Source: CAZRAL01 sp964598005 (lineage in GTDB: Bacteria; Pseudomonadota; Gammaproteobacteria; Burkholderiales; Usitatibacteraceae). From it: DNA of 64,000 nt. The translations under genes and the position numbers were made by a program. The notes below the pieces were generated by a model. The model searched no databases. It was given only the letters and a program-made list of their open reading frames with translations, and was not told the origin of the DNA. Within the stretch, counting starts at the first letter, position 1; every line of letters begins with the position of its first letter. Location of the stretch: positions 1 to 64,000 of the forward strand of contig CAZRAL010000001.1 in the NCBI GenBank assembly GCA_964598005.1, read 5' to 3'. This document shows, piece by piece, positions 25,042 through 33,857 of this stretch.

Positions 25042-26003
25042 GTATTTTTTCCCACAATTCGCACTTCACGCACCAGTTCCACCCCTGTTTTTGCCTGTAC
25101 TGTCGCCTGCATATGATCGATCAAGGCCTCGATATCAGCGGCACGGGCATGACCCAGATTGATGATGAAATTTGCGTGCTTGGGTGAGACCTGAGCCCCA
25201 CCGATGGTATGCCCCTTCAGCCCGCATGCCTCGATCAACCGCGCCGCATGATCGCCGGGCGGATTGCGGAAAGTCGATCCGGCATTCGGTTTATCCAGCG
25301 GCTGTGCGGCCATGCGTTTTGCCAGCAATTCCTTGATGTGCTTTTGCGCGGTGGCGGCCTCTCCCTTTATGAAACGAAAACGGGCAGCGATAAACCATTC
25401 TTCACGCTGGGTGTTTTTCGCTGCAACGTGCCGGTAGGCGATGTCAAAATCGGCCGCGCTGCGCTGATGCTGGCGTCCCTGCCGATCCATCGTCGTGCAG
25501 CTCACCACTTGTTCCCACGTTTCGGTGCCATAACATCCGGCATTCATGGCTAGCGCGCCGCCTACGGTACCCGGCACCCCCGCCAGCCACTCCGCTCCGG
25601 CCAGATCGTTTTTGGCGGCAAAACGAGCCAGATGCGGCGATGGCACCCCGGCCCCGACCTGCACCACCGTACTATCTTCAGCGTCCAGCGCCAGCCCGCC
25701 CAGTGTTGGCGTGGTCAATACAATCGTTCCGGCAAATCCACCGTCGCGAACCAGTAGATTGCTGCCTAACCCGATAAACAGAATCGGTTCATCGGCGGGG
25801 ACTTGCGATAAAAATAGCGCGAGATCATGCAGGTCAGCGGGCTTGTAAAAATGTTGGGCAGGCCCGCCTGCACGCCAGCTGACGTGGCGCGCCATTGGCT
25901 CGTCCGCACGCCATTCGCCGCGCAATGCCGTATAGGTTGGGTTGTTCACAGGGCCGCCGGACAACGTATCGCCAGCAGGGTGGAGGAATTCAGCACCGGT
26001 CAT
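25038..26003 (-). CDS. murB: UDP-N-acetylenolpyruvoylglucosamine reductase
   Basis: 321 residues. FAD/NADPH enzyme that reduces the enolpyruvyl group to make UDP-MurNAc. The FAD-binding segment 'FIGLGSNLLVRDGGFAG', 'AGVPGTVGGALAMNAGCYG' and the catalytic region 'NAGSTFRNPPGDHAARLIE' identify a type I MurB. It overlaps murC and ddl by ATGA. The N-terminal ~25 residues are not conserved; the conserved part begins near 'MARHVSWRAGG'. Confidence 0.96.
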   Translation of the reverse strand: MTGAEFLHPAGDTLSGGPVNNPTYTALRGEWRADEPMARHVSWRAGGPAQHFYKPADLHDLALFLSQVPADEPILFIGLGSNLLVRDGGFAGTIVLTTPTLGGLALDAEDSTVVQVGAGVPSPHLARFAAKNDLAGAEWLAGVPGTVGGALAMNAGCYGTETWEQVVSCTTMDRQGRQHQRSAADFDIAYRHVAAKNTQREEWFIAARFRFIKGEAATAQKHIKELLAKRMAAQPLDKPNAGSTFRNPPGDHAARLIEACGLKGHTIGGAQVSPKHANFIINLGHARAADIEALIDHMQATVQAKTGVELVREVRIVGKNT

Positions 26004-27400
26004 GCCCCGCCTCCCTGATGATGAGCCAATACGGGCGCCACGGCGCCAATGCTCCCCGCACCCATGGTGATCACCACATCCCCATCCCGCACACGGCTCA
26101 TCACCGCAGCGGGCAAATCGGCTACCGCCTTCACGAACAGGGGCTCAACCTTGCCCGCTGTTCTGACCGCCTGTGCCAGCGTCTGTCCATCGACCGCTGC
26201 AATCGGCGCTTCTCCCGCCGGATAAATATCCGCCAATACCAGCTCGTCCACACTCGACATAACCGTGACAAAATCAGCGAACAAATCACGTGTGCGGGTA
26301 AAGCGGTGGGGTTGAAAGGCCAGCATCAACCGCCTTCCGGGAAAAGCCCCGCGCGCGGCAGCCAGCGTGGCCGCCATTTCCACGGGATGATGACCGTAGT
26401 CGTCAACCAGCGTGAACGCTCCACCGCCCGCGAGGGCAATATCACCATAACGCTGAAAACGCCGCCCCACACCGACAAAACTGGCCAGCGCGGCTGCAAT
26501 CTGCGCATCGGCAACCCCGGCCTCGCGCGCGATGGCGATAACCGCCAGCGCATTGACCACATTGTGCCGGCCCGGCAAATTGAGCTCGATAGCGAGCGCT
26601 GCGTGTCCGCGCGAATCAAGCGCAGTGAAACGCATCTTTTCCTGCACAGCCGTTATATTGACCGCGCGCAGATCGGCAGTGTCGTTCAAACCATAGCTCA
26701 GAGTGGGGATCGAAAGCCGGGGCATCAGCTCGCGTATGGCCGGATCATCGCTACAAACGACCGCTAATCCATAAAACGGCAACTGTTGGAGAAATTCGAC
26801 AAAGGCCGATTGCAGCTTGGCAAAATCGTGCCCATAGGTATCCATGTGATCACGATCGATATTGGTGATCACGGCCATAACGGGTCGCAGGCAAAGAAAC
26901 GAGGCATCCGATTCATCCGCCTCGGCGACCAGAAATTCCCCCTTGCCCAGCCGGGCATTGGCCCCAATCGAATTCAGCTGCCCGCCAATGATAAAAGTCG
27001 GATCGAGGCCCGCTTCGCTCAACACATGGGCAATCAGGCTGGTGGTGGTGGTTTTGCCGTGCGTGCCGGTTACGGCAATGCCTTGTTTGTTGCGCATCAA
27101 TTCGGCCAGCATCACTGCCCGCGGCACCACCGGGATAGAGGCGGCATGGGCTGCCATTACCTCCGGGTTATCTGCGGTCACCGCACTGGAAGTGACCACC
27201 ACATCGGCACCGGCGATGTGGGTTGCCCGATGCCCAATGGTGATGGAAGCACCCTGCCCACACAAGCGTTTCACCACAGCACTGTCAGCCAGATCCGAAC
27301 CACTGACACGGTAACCCAACGCCATGAATACGTCGGCAATGCCCGACATGCCGGCGCCGCCGATACCGACGAAATGGATGTGTTTGACTTTATGTCGCAT
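26000..27400 (-). CDS. murC: UDP-N-acetylmuramate--L-alanine ligase
   Basis: 466 residues. Mur ligase that adds L-Ala to UDP-MurNAc. 'HFVGIGGAGMSGIADV' is the Rossmann-like UDP-binding start, 'GTHGKTTTTSL' the ATP loop, and 'YGHHPVE' a C-domain mark. The frame stays open upstream within murG, but ATG 27400 gives the family N-terminus and overlaps the murG stop by 11 bp. Confidence 0.97.
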   Translation of the reverse strand: MRHKVKHIHFVGIGGAGMSGIADVFMALGYRVSGSDLADSAVVKRLCGQGASITIGHRATHIAGADVVVTSSAVTADNPEVMAAHAASIPVVPRAVMLAELMRNKQGIAVTGTHGKTTTTSLIAHVLSEAGLDPTFIIGGQLNSIGANARLGKGEFLVAEADESDASFLCLRPVMAVITNIDRDHMDTYGHDFAKLQSAFVEFLQQLPFYGLAVVCSDDPAIRELMPRLSIPTLSYGLNDTADLRAVNITAVQEKMRFTALDSRGHAALAIELNLPGRHNVVNALAVIAIAREAGVADAQIAAALASFVGVGRRFQRYGDIALAGGGAFTLVDDYGHHPVEMAATLAAARGAFPGRRLMLAFQPHRFTRTRDLFADFVTVMSSVDELVLADIYPAGEAPIAAVDGQTLAQAVRTAGKVEPLFVKAVADLPAAVMSRVRDGDVVITMGAGSIGAVAPVLAHHQGGGA

Positions 27401-28511
27401 GGTCGTCGACCTTGCCATCAATACACATCGCCACGCATTGCATGGTGGCATCCGGTTTGCCCATCGACCGCGCCGCACTGGCCATCGCCTCCAGTTCCGC
27501 ACGCTGTAATCTACTCAGCAGTGCGGCAAGCTGTTGCGGTGACGTTTCTTTTTGCTGAATGATGCGCGCCGCACCACGGTCGGCGAGAAAACGGGCATTG
27601 TGGGATTGTTCGTCTTCCACCGCATAGGGCAGCGGCACAAAGATGGCGGCCACGCCTGCCGCCGCCACTTCGGAAACCGTCAATGCGCCCGCGCGGCAAA
27701 GCAGTACATCGCACCAGGTGTAGCGATCCGCCATATTGTCGATAAAAGGCAATACTTCAGCGTCAACGCCCAGCCGACCATAATCCGCCCGCAGTTCATC
27801 GAATAATTTGGCCCCGCTTTGATGCACCACAACCGGTCGTGCTGCGACCGGCAGGGCAGCCAGCGCTTCCACCACCAGTTTGTTCAAGCCCTGCGCGCCC
27901 AGACTGCCGCCCACCACCAGCAGGCGCAGTGGCCCATTGCGTGTGGCATAACGTTGCAGCGGTGCCGCGATGGCTGCGATGTCCGCCCGTACGGGATTAC
28001 CGCTCCAGATCACTTTTTTCGGTTTCGGCAAGAATTGGGGCAGCACGCTCTTTATCGGCTTTTCAAACGCATCCGGAAATCCCACCAGAATCACATCGGC
28101 CACCAGCGCCAGCACCCGATTGGCCAATCCCGCCACCGCATTCGATTCGTGCACCACCACGCGCTTGCCGAGCAGCGCCGCCATCATGCCGCCGGGAAAC
28201 GTGACATAGCCGCCCATCCCCACCACCAGAGCGGGCTTCACGCGCCGCATGATCTGCAGGGCCTGCCAAAAGCCGCGCAACAACGTAAACGGCAGCAGCA
28301 ACCAGGTAAATAGCCCCTTGCCGCGCACCGCCGAAAAATGGATACGCGCAATGGGGTACCCTGCTTTTGCGACCAGCTGATTTTCAATGCCGGTTGTTGT
28401 GCCCAGCCAGACAATGGAAAAACCGCGGCGCACCAATTCTTCCGCAATGGAAAGTCCGGGGATCACATGCCCCCCGGTCCCGCCCGCCATAATCAGTGCG
28501 ACGTGGCTCAT
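27390..28511 (-). CDS. murG: UDP-GlcNAc--lipid I N-acetylglucosaminyltransferase
   Basis: 373 residues. GT28 enzyme at the inner leaflet that makes lipid II. The N-terminal glycine-rich loop 'IMAGGTGGHVIPGLSIAEEL', 'VVGMGGYVTFPGG', 'VVVHESNAVAGLANR' and the UDP-GlcNAc site 'LLCRAGALTVSEVAAAG' are all present. It overlaps ftsW by ATGA and murC by 11 bp. Confidence 0.97.
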   Translation of the reverse strand: MSHVALIMAGGTGGHVIPGLSIAEELVRRGFSIVWLGTTTGIENQLVAKAGYPIARIHFSAVRGKGLFTWLLLPFTLLRGFWQALQIMRRVKPALVVGMGGYVTFPGGMMAALLGKRVVVHESNAVAGLANRVLALVADVILVGFPDAFEKPIKSVLPQFLPKPKKVIWSGNPVRADIAAIAAPLQRYATRNGPLRLLVVGGSLGAQGLNKLVVEALAALPVAARPVVVHQSGAKLFDELRADYGRLGVDAEVLPFIDNMADRYTWCDVLLCRAGALTVSEVAAAGVAAIFVPLPYAVEDEQSHNARFLADRGAARIIQQKETSPQQLAALLSRLQRAELEAMASAARSMGKPDATMQCVAMCIDGKVDDHAT

Positions 28512-29662
28512 GGTTGCACCTTGCGTCGACTTAAAACGCGATTTTCAAAATCGATACGCAGGAGAATGGCAACGGCCACGCAATTGACAATGATCCCGCT
28601 GCCGCCATAGGAAAGAAAAGGCAGCGTCAGCCCCTTGGTAGGCAGCAGCCCCATGTTCACCCCCATGTTGATGAAGGCCTGCACGGCCAGCCAGACGCCA
28701 ATGCCTTGCGCGACCAGGGCAGCAAAATATTTTTCGCGCATCATCGCTTCACGACCCACGGCAAAAGCCCGATAGATCAGCAGCGCAAACAAAATGAGTA
28801 CTCCGCTCACCCCGACAAAACCCAGTTCTTCTGCAATCACCGCCAGCAAAAAATCGGTGTGCGCCTCGGGCAGATAAAACAGTTTTTCGATACTGGCGCC
28901 CAGCCCTACGCCCAGCCATTCGCCGCGCCCAAAGGCGATCAGGGAATGCGAAAGCTGGTAGCCCTTACCGAACGGATCAGCCCAGGGATCCATAAACCCA
29001 AGAATGCGTTGCAAACGGTACGGTGAAGAAATGATCAACACCACAAAGGCGGCAGCAAGCAGGATCACCAACCCCGCGAACACCCGCCAGTTCAACCCGC
29101 CCAGAAACAGAATGCCCATCGCAATGCTGGTAATGACGACCAGCGCGCCGAAATCGGGTTCCCGCAACAACAAGCCGGCAATCAGGAACATCACGGCAAA
29201 CATGGGCAGAAAGCCCTTTTTGAAATCGTGCATGAATGCGGCCTTGCGCACGGTGTAATCCGCCGCATACAGCACCGCGAACAATTTCATCAACTCGGAG
29301 GGCTGCATGGTCATGAACCCCAGCGAAATCCAGCGCCGGCTGCCGTTCACTTCGCGCCCGATTCCCGGAATCAATACCAGGATCAGCAATATTCCGCCAC
29401 CGATAAACAGAAGCGGCGCAAAACGCTGCCACTGCGCCAGCGGTATCTGGAACACCAGCAAGGCCGTAATCAGTGCGATGCCCAGATAAAGCGCATGGCG
29501 CAACAAAAAATAGTAGTTGCGGTAACCGGATATTTTTTCCGCCTCGGCCATGGCGATCGAGGCCGAATACACCATGACCAGGCCAATCGATGCCAGCAAT
29601 ACCACGCTCCAGAGCAACCACAGATCGAGTTCGGCGCGCGGACGGGTGGGGCTATACAGCAT
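28508..29662 (-). CDS. ftsW: Septal peptidoglycan glycosyltransferase FtsW
   Basis: 384 residues, SEDS family, about ten membrane helices. It polymerises lipid II together with FtsI at the septum. 'GREVNGSRRWISLG' and 'MQPSELMKLFAV' carry conserved residues. The loop 'EAHTDFLLAVIAEELGFVG' and the late 'GLTLPFLSYGGSGIIVN' are SEDS signatures. Its ATG overlaps the murD stop by 11 bp. Confidence 0.97.
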   Translation of the reverse strand: MLYSPTRPRAELDLWLLWSVVLLASIGLVMVYSASIAMAEAEKISGYRNYYFLLRHALYLGIALITALLVFQIPLAQWQRFAPLLFIGGGILLILVLIPGIGREVNGSRRWISLGFMTMQPSELMKLFAVLYAADYTVRKAAFMHDFKKGFLPMFAVMFLIAGLLLREPDFGALVVITSIAMGILFLGGLNWRVFAGLVILLAAAFVVLIISSPYRLQRILGFMDPWADPFGKGYQLSHSLIAFGRGEWLGVGLGASIEKLFYLPEAHTDFLLAVIAEELGFVGVSGVLILFALLIYRAFAVGREAMMREKYFAALVAQGIGVWLAVQAFINMGVNMGLLPTKGLTLPFLSYGGSGIIVNCVAVAILLRIDFENRVLSRRKVQP

Positions 29663-31061
29663 GGACCTCCCGCTGCTTTACCGCCTCGATCAGCGCCTCG
29701 ACACACTGGGCAAAGACTTCGCCACGGTGTTTGTAATTGCGGAACATATCGAAGCTGGCGCAAGCCGGCGATAACAACACCGCACTGCCGGGGCTGGCGT
29801 GGGCAAACGCGGTTTGCACCGCTGCTTCCATGCTCGTTGCGTGCAAACAGGGAACGCGCGCCGAAGCTATTGCACTTTCGATGAGCCGTGCATCCTTGCC
29901 AATCAGCACCACCGCCGTGGCTCGCCGCTGTACCGGCCCGGCCAATACGGAAAAATCCTGCTCCTTGCCCTGCCCCCCGGCGATCAGCACGACGGGTTGG
30001 GTCATGCCGTTCAACGCGGCCACGGTAGAGCCCACGTTGGTGCCTTTGGAATCGTCGTAAAAATCCACGCCATGAATGCGGCCCACATGCTGGGTGCGAT
30101 GCGGCAAGCCGCGGAAATGGCGCAATCCGTCAACCAGTGGCTCAGCGGGTAATCCTGTCGCCCGACACAAGGCAAAAGCCGCCAACGCATTCAGTGCATT
30201 GTGATGACCGGTTACCGGCAATTCCTCGATACCGATGAAAGGATCGTGCCGTTCGCACAACGCATTGCTTTGCCGATCAAGCCGGTAATCGCTGGCAGCC
30301 GAAAAGCCAAAAACCGAACAGGCCCGCCCCGCGACCCGCATCGCCATACTGGCCGGATCGTCGCCATTCAATACCTGATGGCGCGCATGCAAAAAAATGC
30401 GCTGCTTGGCCGCCGCATAATCGGCCATGGTGGCATAGCGATCCAGATGATCCTGAGAAAGATTCAGCATGGCGGCGGCATCGAGCGCCAGCGATGAAGT
30501 GGTTTCCAGTTGAAAGCTGGATAGTTCGAGCACGTATACATCGGGCATCCCGCTCGCTTCCGCATCTGCCAGTGCATCCAGCACCGGCAAGCCAATATTG
30601 CCCGCTTCCACCGTCTTCCTGCCCGCTGCACGACACATCGCCCCGGCCATTGCCGTAACGGTCGATTTGCCATTGGAGCCGGTAATGCCGATCACGTCGG
30701 GTTTCTTTCCTTTTATTTGGGACAACAGCCGGGAGAAAAGCTCGACGTCCCCAATGATGTCCTGCCCCGCCGTGCGGGCGCGCGCGACGGCCGGGTGACA
30801 CGCGGGCCCTGCAATGGCCACGCCCGGGCTTGCGACAATGAGTTCGGCGTCGCGGAACCACGCGTCGAGGTCGCTGCCATGCCAATCTCCAGTGCGCGCG
30901 ACAACCCGAGGATGGCGCTCAAGCAGTTCATCAAGGCCAGGTGGTTCGACACGGGTGTCGGCAATTCGCATGCGAGCACCCACACGTTCACCCCAGCGCA
31001 CCATGGAGAGTCCGGTGTCGCCTGCACCAAGCACAAGTATGTTTTTGTCATGCCAGTTCAC
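29652..31061 (-). CDS. murD: UDP-N-acetylmuramoylalanine--D-glutamate ligase
   Basis: 469 residues. Adds D-Glu to UDP-MurNAc-L-Ala. 'ILVLGAGDTGLSMVRWG' and the ATP loop 'GITGSNGKSTVTAMAG' are clear, as are 'LELSSFQLE', 'LNLSQDHLDRY' and 'FYDDSKGTNVGSTVAAL'. The start is GTG at 31061, directly after an AAGGG stretch with very short spacing. It is separated from mraY by 343 bp of repeat-rich DNA, unusual in this otherwise overlapping cluster, so it may need its own promoter. Confidence 0.96.
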   Translation of the reverse strand: MNWHDKNILVLGAGDTGLSMVRWGERVGARMRIADTRVEPPGLDELLERHPRVVARTGDWHGSDLDAWFRDAELIVASPGVAIAGPACHPAVARARTAGQDIIGDVELFSRLLSQIKGKKPDVIGITGSNGKSTVTAMAGAMCRAAGRKTVEAGNIGLPVLDALADAEASGMPDVYVLELSSFQLETTSSLALDAAAMLNLSQDHLDRYATMADYAAAKQRIFLHARHQVLNGDDPASMAMRVAGRACSVFGFSAASDYRLDRQSNALCERHDPFIGIEELPVTGHHNALNALAAFALCRATGLPAEPLVDGLRHFRGLPHRTQHVGRIHGVDFYDDSKGTNVGSTVAALNGMTQPVVLIAGGQGKEQDFSVLAGPVQRRATAVVLIGKDARLIESAIASARVPCLHATSMEAAVQTAFAHASPGSAVLLSPACASFDMFRNYKHRGEVFAQCVEALIEAVKQREVHAV

Positions 31062-31404
31062 CCCTTAGCTCTTTTTCATCGCGGTTTTAGTGTCGAGCTG
31101 ATACGCACCGCTACGTAATCAATCCTGAACTTGTCATACGAAGCAAATTCTTTATATCTGCTGCAAGAAGGATCCACGCACCGTTTCGGCGCACGAGCAC
31201 TAAACAATTCGTCGCCCCCGAGAAATCGGGGGCCCAGTGGCGTTGGTAAATTTTTGCCATGATTTTTGCCATGATTTTTGCTGGCACCAGCGCCCCACAA
31301 AGTCGCTGGATTCCCGCTTTCGCGGGAATGACGGTGACGGTTTAGGGTTGGGCAAGCCATTTTCATAGTTTGGCTTCGTAACATCAGTATCAAAGTCAAA
31401 ATTC
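31062..31404. other. 343-bp repeat-filled gap between mraY and murD
   Basis: No gene found. It holds the second copy of the 161-bp repeat (31172-31332) with a 12-bp tandem inside it. I see no convincing promoter for murD. Confidence 0.8.
31172..31332. repeat. 161-bp interspersed repeat, copy 2, with internal 12-bp tandem
   Basis: It shares the outer blocks of 20277-20437 (ATCCACGCACCGTTT.., GGGGGCCCAGTGGCGTT, CCCACAAAGTCGCTGGATTC, final ATTCCCGC-TTTC-GCGGGAAT hairpin). The centre differs. A TTTTTGCCATGA unit is repeated 2.5 times at 31251-31280, and there is a CCCCCGA-GAAA-TCGGGGG hairpin. Confidence 0.85.
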
Positions 31405-32490
31405 TCATCGCAATTTCAATGTTGACAGTCCAAACAACACCAACAGCATCGTGATAATCCAGAAGCGCACGACGACCTGATTCTCCTTCCAACCCTTGAG
31501 TTCATAGTGGTGATGCAATGGCGCCATACGAAAAACACGTTTGCCCGTCAGCTTGAAGGAAGCAACCTGAATCATGACCGACAGCGTTTCGATCACGAAT
31601 ACGCCCCCCATGATGATCAACACGATTTCCTGACGCACGATAACGGCGATCAACCCCAATGCCCCGCCTAAAGCCAGCGCCCCCACATCGCCCATGAAAA
31701 CTTCAGCGGGATAGGCGTTGAACCACAGAAAAGCCAGACCGGCCCCGGCAATGGCGCCGCAAAAAATCGCCAGTTCTCCCGCCCCGGCGATATGCGGAAT
31801 GCCCAGATAGGTGGCAAAAATCTTGTTGCCGGCCACGTACGCAAAAATAGCCAGCGCCGAAGCCACCATCACGGTGGGCATGATGGCCAGTCCATCGAGG
31901 CCATCCGTCAAATTGACGGCGTTGCTAAAGCCCACCACCACAAACCAGCCCAGAATGATGAAGCCCAGCGTACCCAGCGGAATGGCGACGGTTTTGAAAA
32001 ATGGCACGATGAGATCGGTCTGTTGCGGCAATTCGGCGCGGTAAGCGAGGTACCACAGGGCCATTGCGGCGATGACGGTTTGCCAGAAAAATTTGGCGCG
32101 CGCGGAAAGTCCTTTCGGATTCTTGAATACCACTTTGCGGTAATCGTCGATCCAGCCAATGGCGCCAAAACCGAGCGTGGTCACCAGACAGGCCCACACA
32201 TAACGGTTTTCCAGATCGCCCCATAGCAATGTGGTGATGGCCACAGCAGTCAAAATGAGCGCTCCTCCCATCGTCGGCGTACCGGCCTTGACGAGATGGG
32301 TTTGCGGGCCATCGTCGCGTACCGACTGGCCGATTTTCATCTGCGTCAACTTGCGGATCATCCACGGCCCGATCACGAACGAAATGGCCAGCGAGGTCAT
32401 GGCCGCCAGCACGGTGCGCAGCGTGATGTAGCTGAACACGTTAAACACGCGAATGTCTTTGGCCAGCCATTGAAACAGCTCGAGTAGCAT
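31405..32490 (-). CDS. mraY: Phospho-N-acetylmuramoyl-pentapeptide transferase
   Basis: 361 residues with about ten membrane helices. Makes lipid I from UDP-MurNAc-pentapeptide and undecaprenyl phosphate. Conserved pieces: 'KAGTPTMGGALIL', 'GFGAIGWIDDYRK' (Asp-Asp), 'NAVNLTDGLDGLAI', 'FMGDVGALALGGALG' and 'PLHHHYELKGW'. Its ATG shares one base with the murF stop (TGATG). Downstream, repeat DNA separates it from murD. Confidence 0.97.
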   Translation of the reverse strand: MLLELFQWLAKDIRVFNVFSYITLRTVLAAMTSLAISFVIGPWMIRKLTQMKIGQSVRDDGPQTHLVKAGTPTMGGALILTAVAITTLLWGDLENRYVWACLVTTLGFGAIGWIDDYRKVVFKNPKGLSARAKFFWQTVIAAMALWYLAYRAELPQQTDLIVPFFKTVAIPLGTLGFIILGWFVVVGFSNAVNLTDGLDGLAIMPTVMVASALAIFAYVAGNKIFATYLGIPHIAGAGELAIFCGAIAGAGLAFLWFNAYPAEVFMGDVGALALGGALGLIAVIVRQEIVLIIMGGVFVIETLSVMIQVASFKLTGKRVFRMAPLHHHYELKGWKENQVVVRFWIITMLLVLFGLSTLKLR

Positions 32491-33857
32491 CAGTGATTTG
32501 CTCCTGTATAGGCGGGAACCAGTTTTTCCACCACGCGCTCCATTTTCATGAACCGCGATCCCTTGACCAGAACACTGACGCCGGCAACGGCTCGGGGCAG
32601 CAAGGCGGCCGTCAAGGTTTCGATGTTTTCAAAATGGCGGGCGGTGGGACCAAAAGCGCGCGCGGCTTCCTTGCTGAATTCACCAATGGCAAACAATTCA
32701 TCGATTCCCGAAGCAACCGCCAACCGGCCAATTTCACGATGCAAGGCAAGCGCATCGATACCCAATTCGCCCATATCTCCTAACACCAGAATGCGGGGCG
32801 CGGGACGCGCGGCCAACACACCAATCGCCGCTTTGGTCGATTCAGGGCTGGCATTGTAAGTATCGTCGATGATGGTGGCCGAATGATGGCCTAAAAAAGT
32901 ACGCAACCGGCCGGACACCCCTTGGAACGATTCCAGGCCGCGCTTGATGTCGGCAAGCGGAACATCCAGCGCACACGCGCCTGCCGCTGCAGCCAGCGCA
33001 TTGCGTTGATTATGTTCACCCGCCAAACCCAGCCGGACTTCGATATGCTCATTGTGATAGGCAATGGTTTGACTATCCAGCGCATAAGTACCGTGCACGT
33101 CGTCTTCGAGGGCGATGCCAAATGCAACGATACGGTGTTGTGCTGCAAGCTCTCGCCAATAGGCCCCAAAGCGATCCTGCATGTTGATCACGGCTATTCC
33201 ACCGGGCTTCAGGCCGGCATAGATTTCGCCCTTGGCCTGAGCAATCGCCTGATGACTGCCCAGTTCCCCGATATGCGCGCTGCCGGCCATGGTGACCAAT
33301 GCAACATCGGGTTCCGCCAGCTGGGTGAGGTAGCTGATTTCTCCCATGTGATTCATGCCCATCTCCAGCACCGCGTAGCGATGCTGCGGGCGTAAACGCA
33401 GCAAAGTCAAAGGCAGGCCGATATCGTTATTCAGGTTGCCCTCAGTGGCCAGCACATTTTCGGCGGCCCCCGTGTGGACGGTCAGGATGTTGCGCAACAT
33501 TTCCTTGACGGTGGTTTTGCCATTGCTCCCCGTCAAGGCCAGCACCGGAAGGGAAAAACGCTGCCGCCAGTTTTGCGCCAGTTTTCCCAAGGCAAGGCGG
33601 GTATCGCTGACCACGATCTGCGGCAGGGCCACCTCCATTTTCTGTGAGACCAGCGCTGCGGCAGCCCCGCGCGCAAGGGCCTGCGCAAGATAGGCGTGGC
33701 CGTCGAAATACGCGCCTTTCAAGGCGACGAATAATTCGCCCTTCTGGATATGGCGTGAATCGGTGGAAACGCCGCTGAAAGCGGCATCGCCTCCCCGCAG
33801 CTTGCCGCCCAGAATCGCTGCCGCTTCAGCCGCCCCCATCATGGGTTCAGTGCTCAT
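32490..33857 (-). CDS. murF: UDP-MurNAc-tripeptide--D-alanyl-D-alanine ligase
   Basis: 455 residues. Adds D-Ala-D-Ala to complete the pentapeptide. 'DSRHIQKGELFVALKG', ATP loop 'GSNGKTTVKEML', 'VLEMGMNHMGEI' and 'DTYNASPESTKAAI' are diagnostic. ATG 33857 overlaps the murE stop (ATGA) and gives the conserved N-terminus; six more upstream codons are open but overlap murE further. Confidence 0.97.
   Translation of the reverse strand: MSTEPMMGAAEAAAILGGKLRGGDAAFSGVSTDSRHIQKGELFVALKGAYFDGHAYLAQALARGAAAALVSQKMEVALPQIVVSDTRLALGKLAQNWRQRFSLPVLALTGSNGKTTVKEMLRNILTVHTGAAENVLATEGNLNNDIGLPLTLLRLRPQHRYAVLEMGMNHMGEISYLTQLAEPDVALVTMAGSAHIGELGSHQAIAQAKGEIYAGLKPGGIAVINMQDRFGAYWRELAAQHRIVAFGIALEDDVHGTYALDSQTIAYHNEHIEVRLGLAGEHNQRNALAAAAGACALDVPLADIKRGLESFQGVSGRLRTFLGHHSATIIDDTYNASPESTKAAIGVLAARPAPRILVLGDMGELGIDALALHREIGRLAVASGIDELFAIGEFSKEAARAFGPTARHFENIETLTAALLPRAVAGVSVLVKGSRFMKMERVVEKLVPAYTGANH

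Noticed and set aside
31251..31280. Short tandem repeat considered as a CRISPR fragment
   Set aside because: Units are 12 bp, contiguous and without spacers; no cas gene is in the window.
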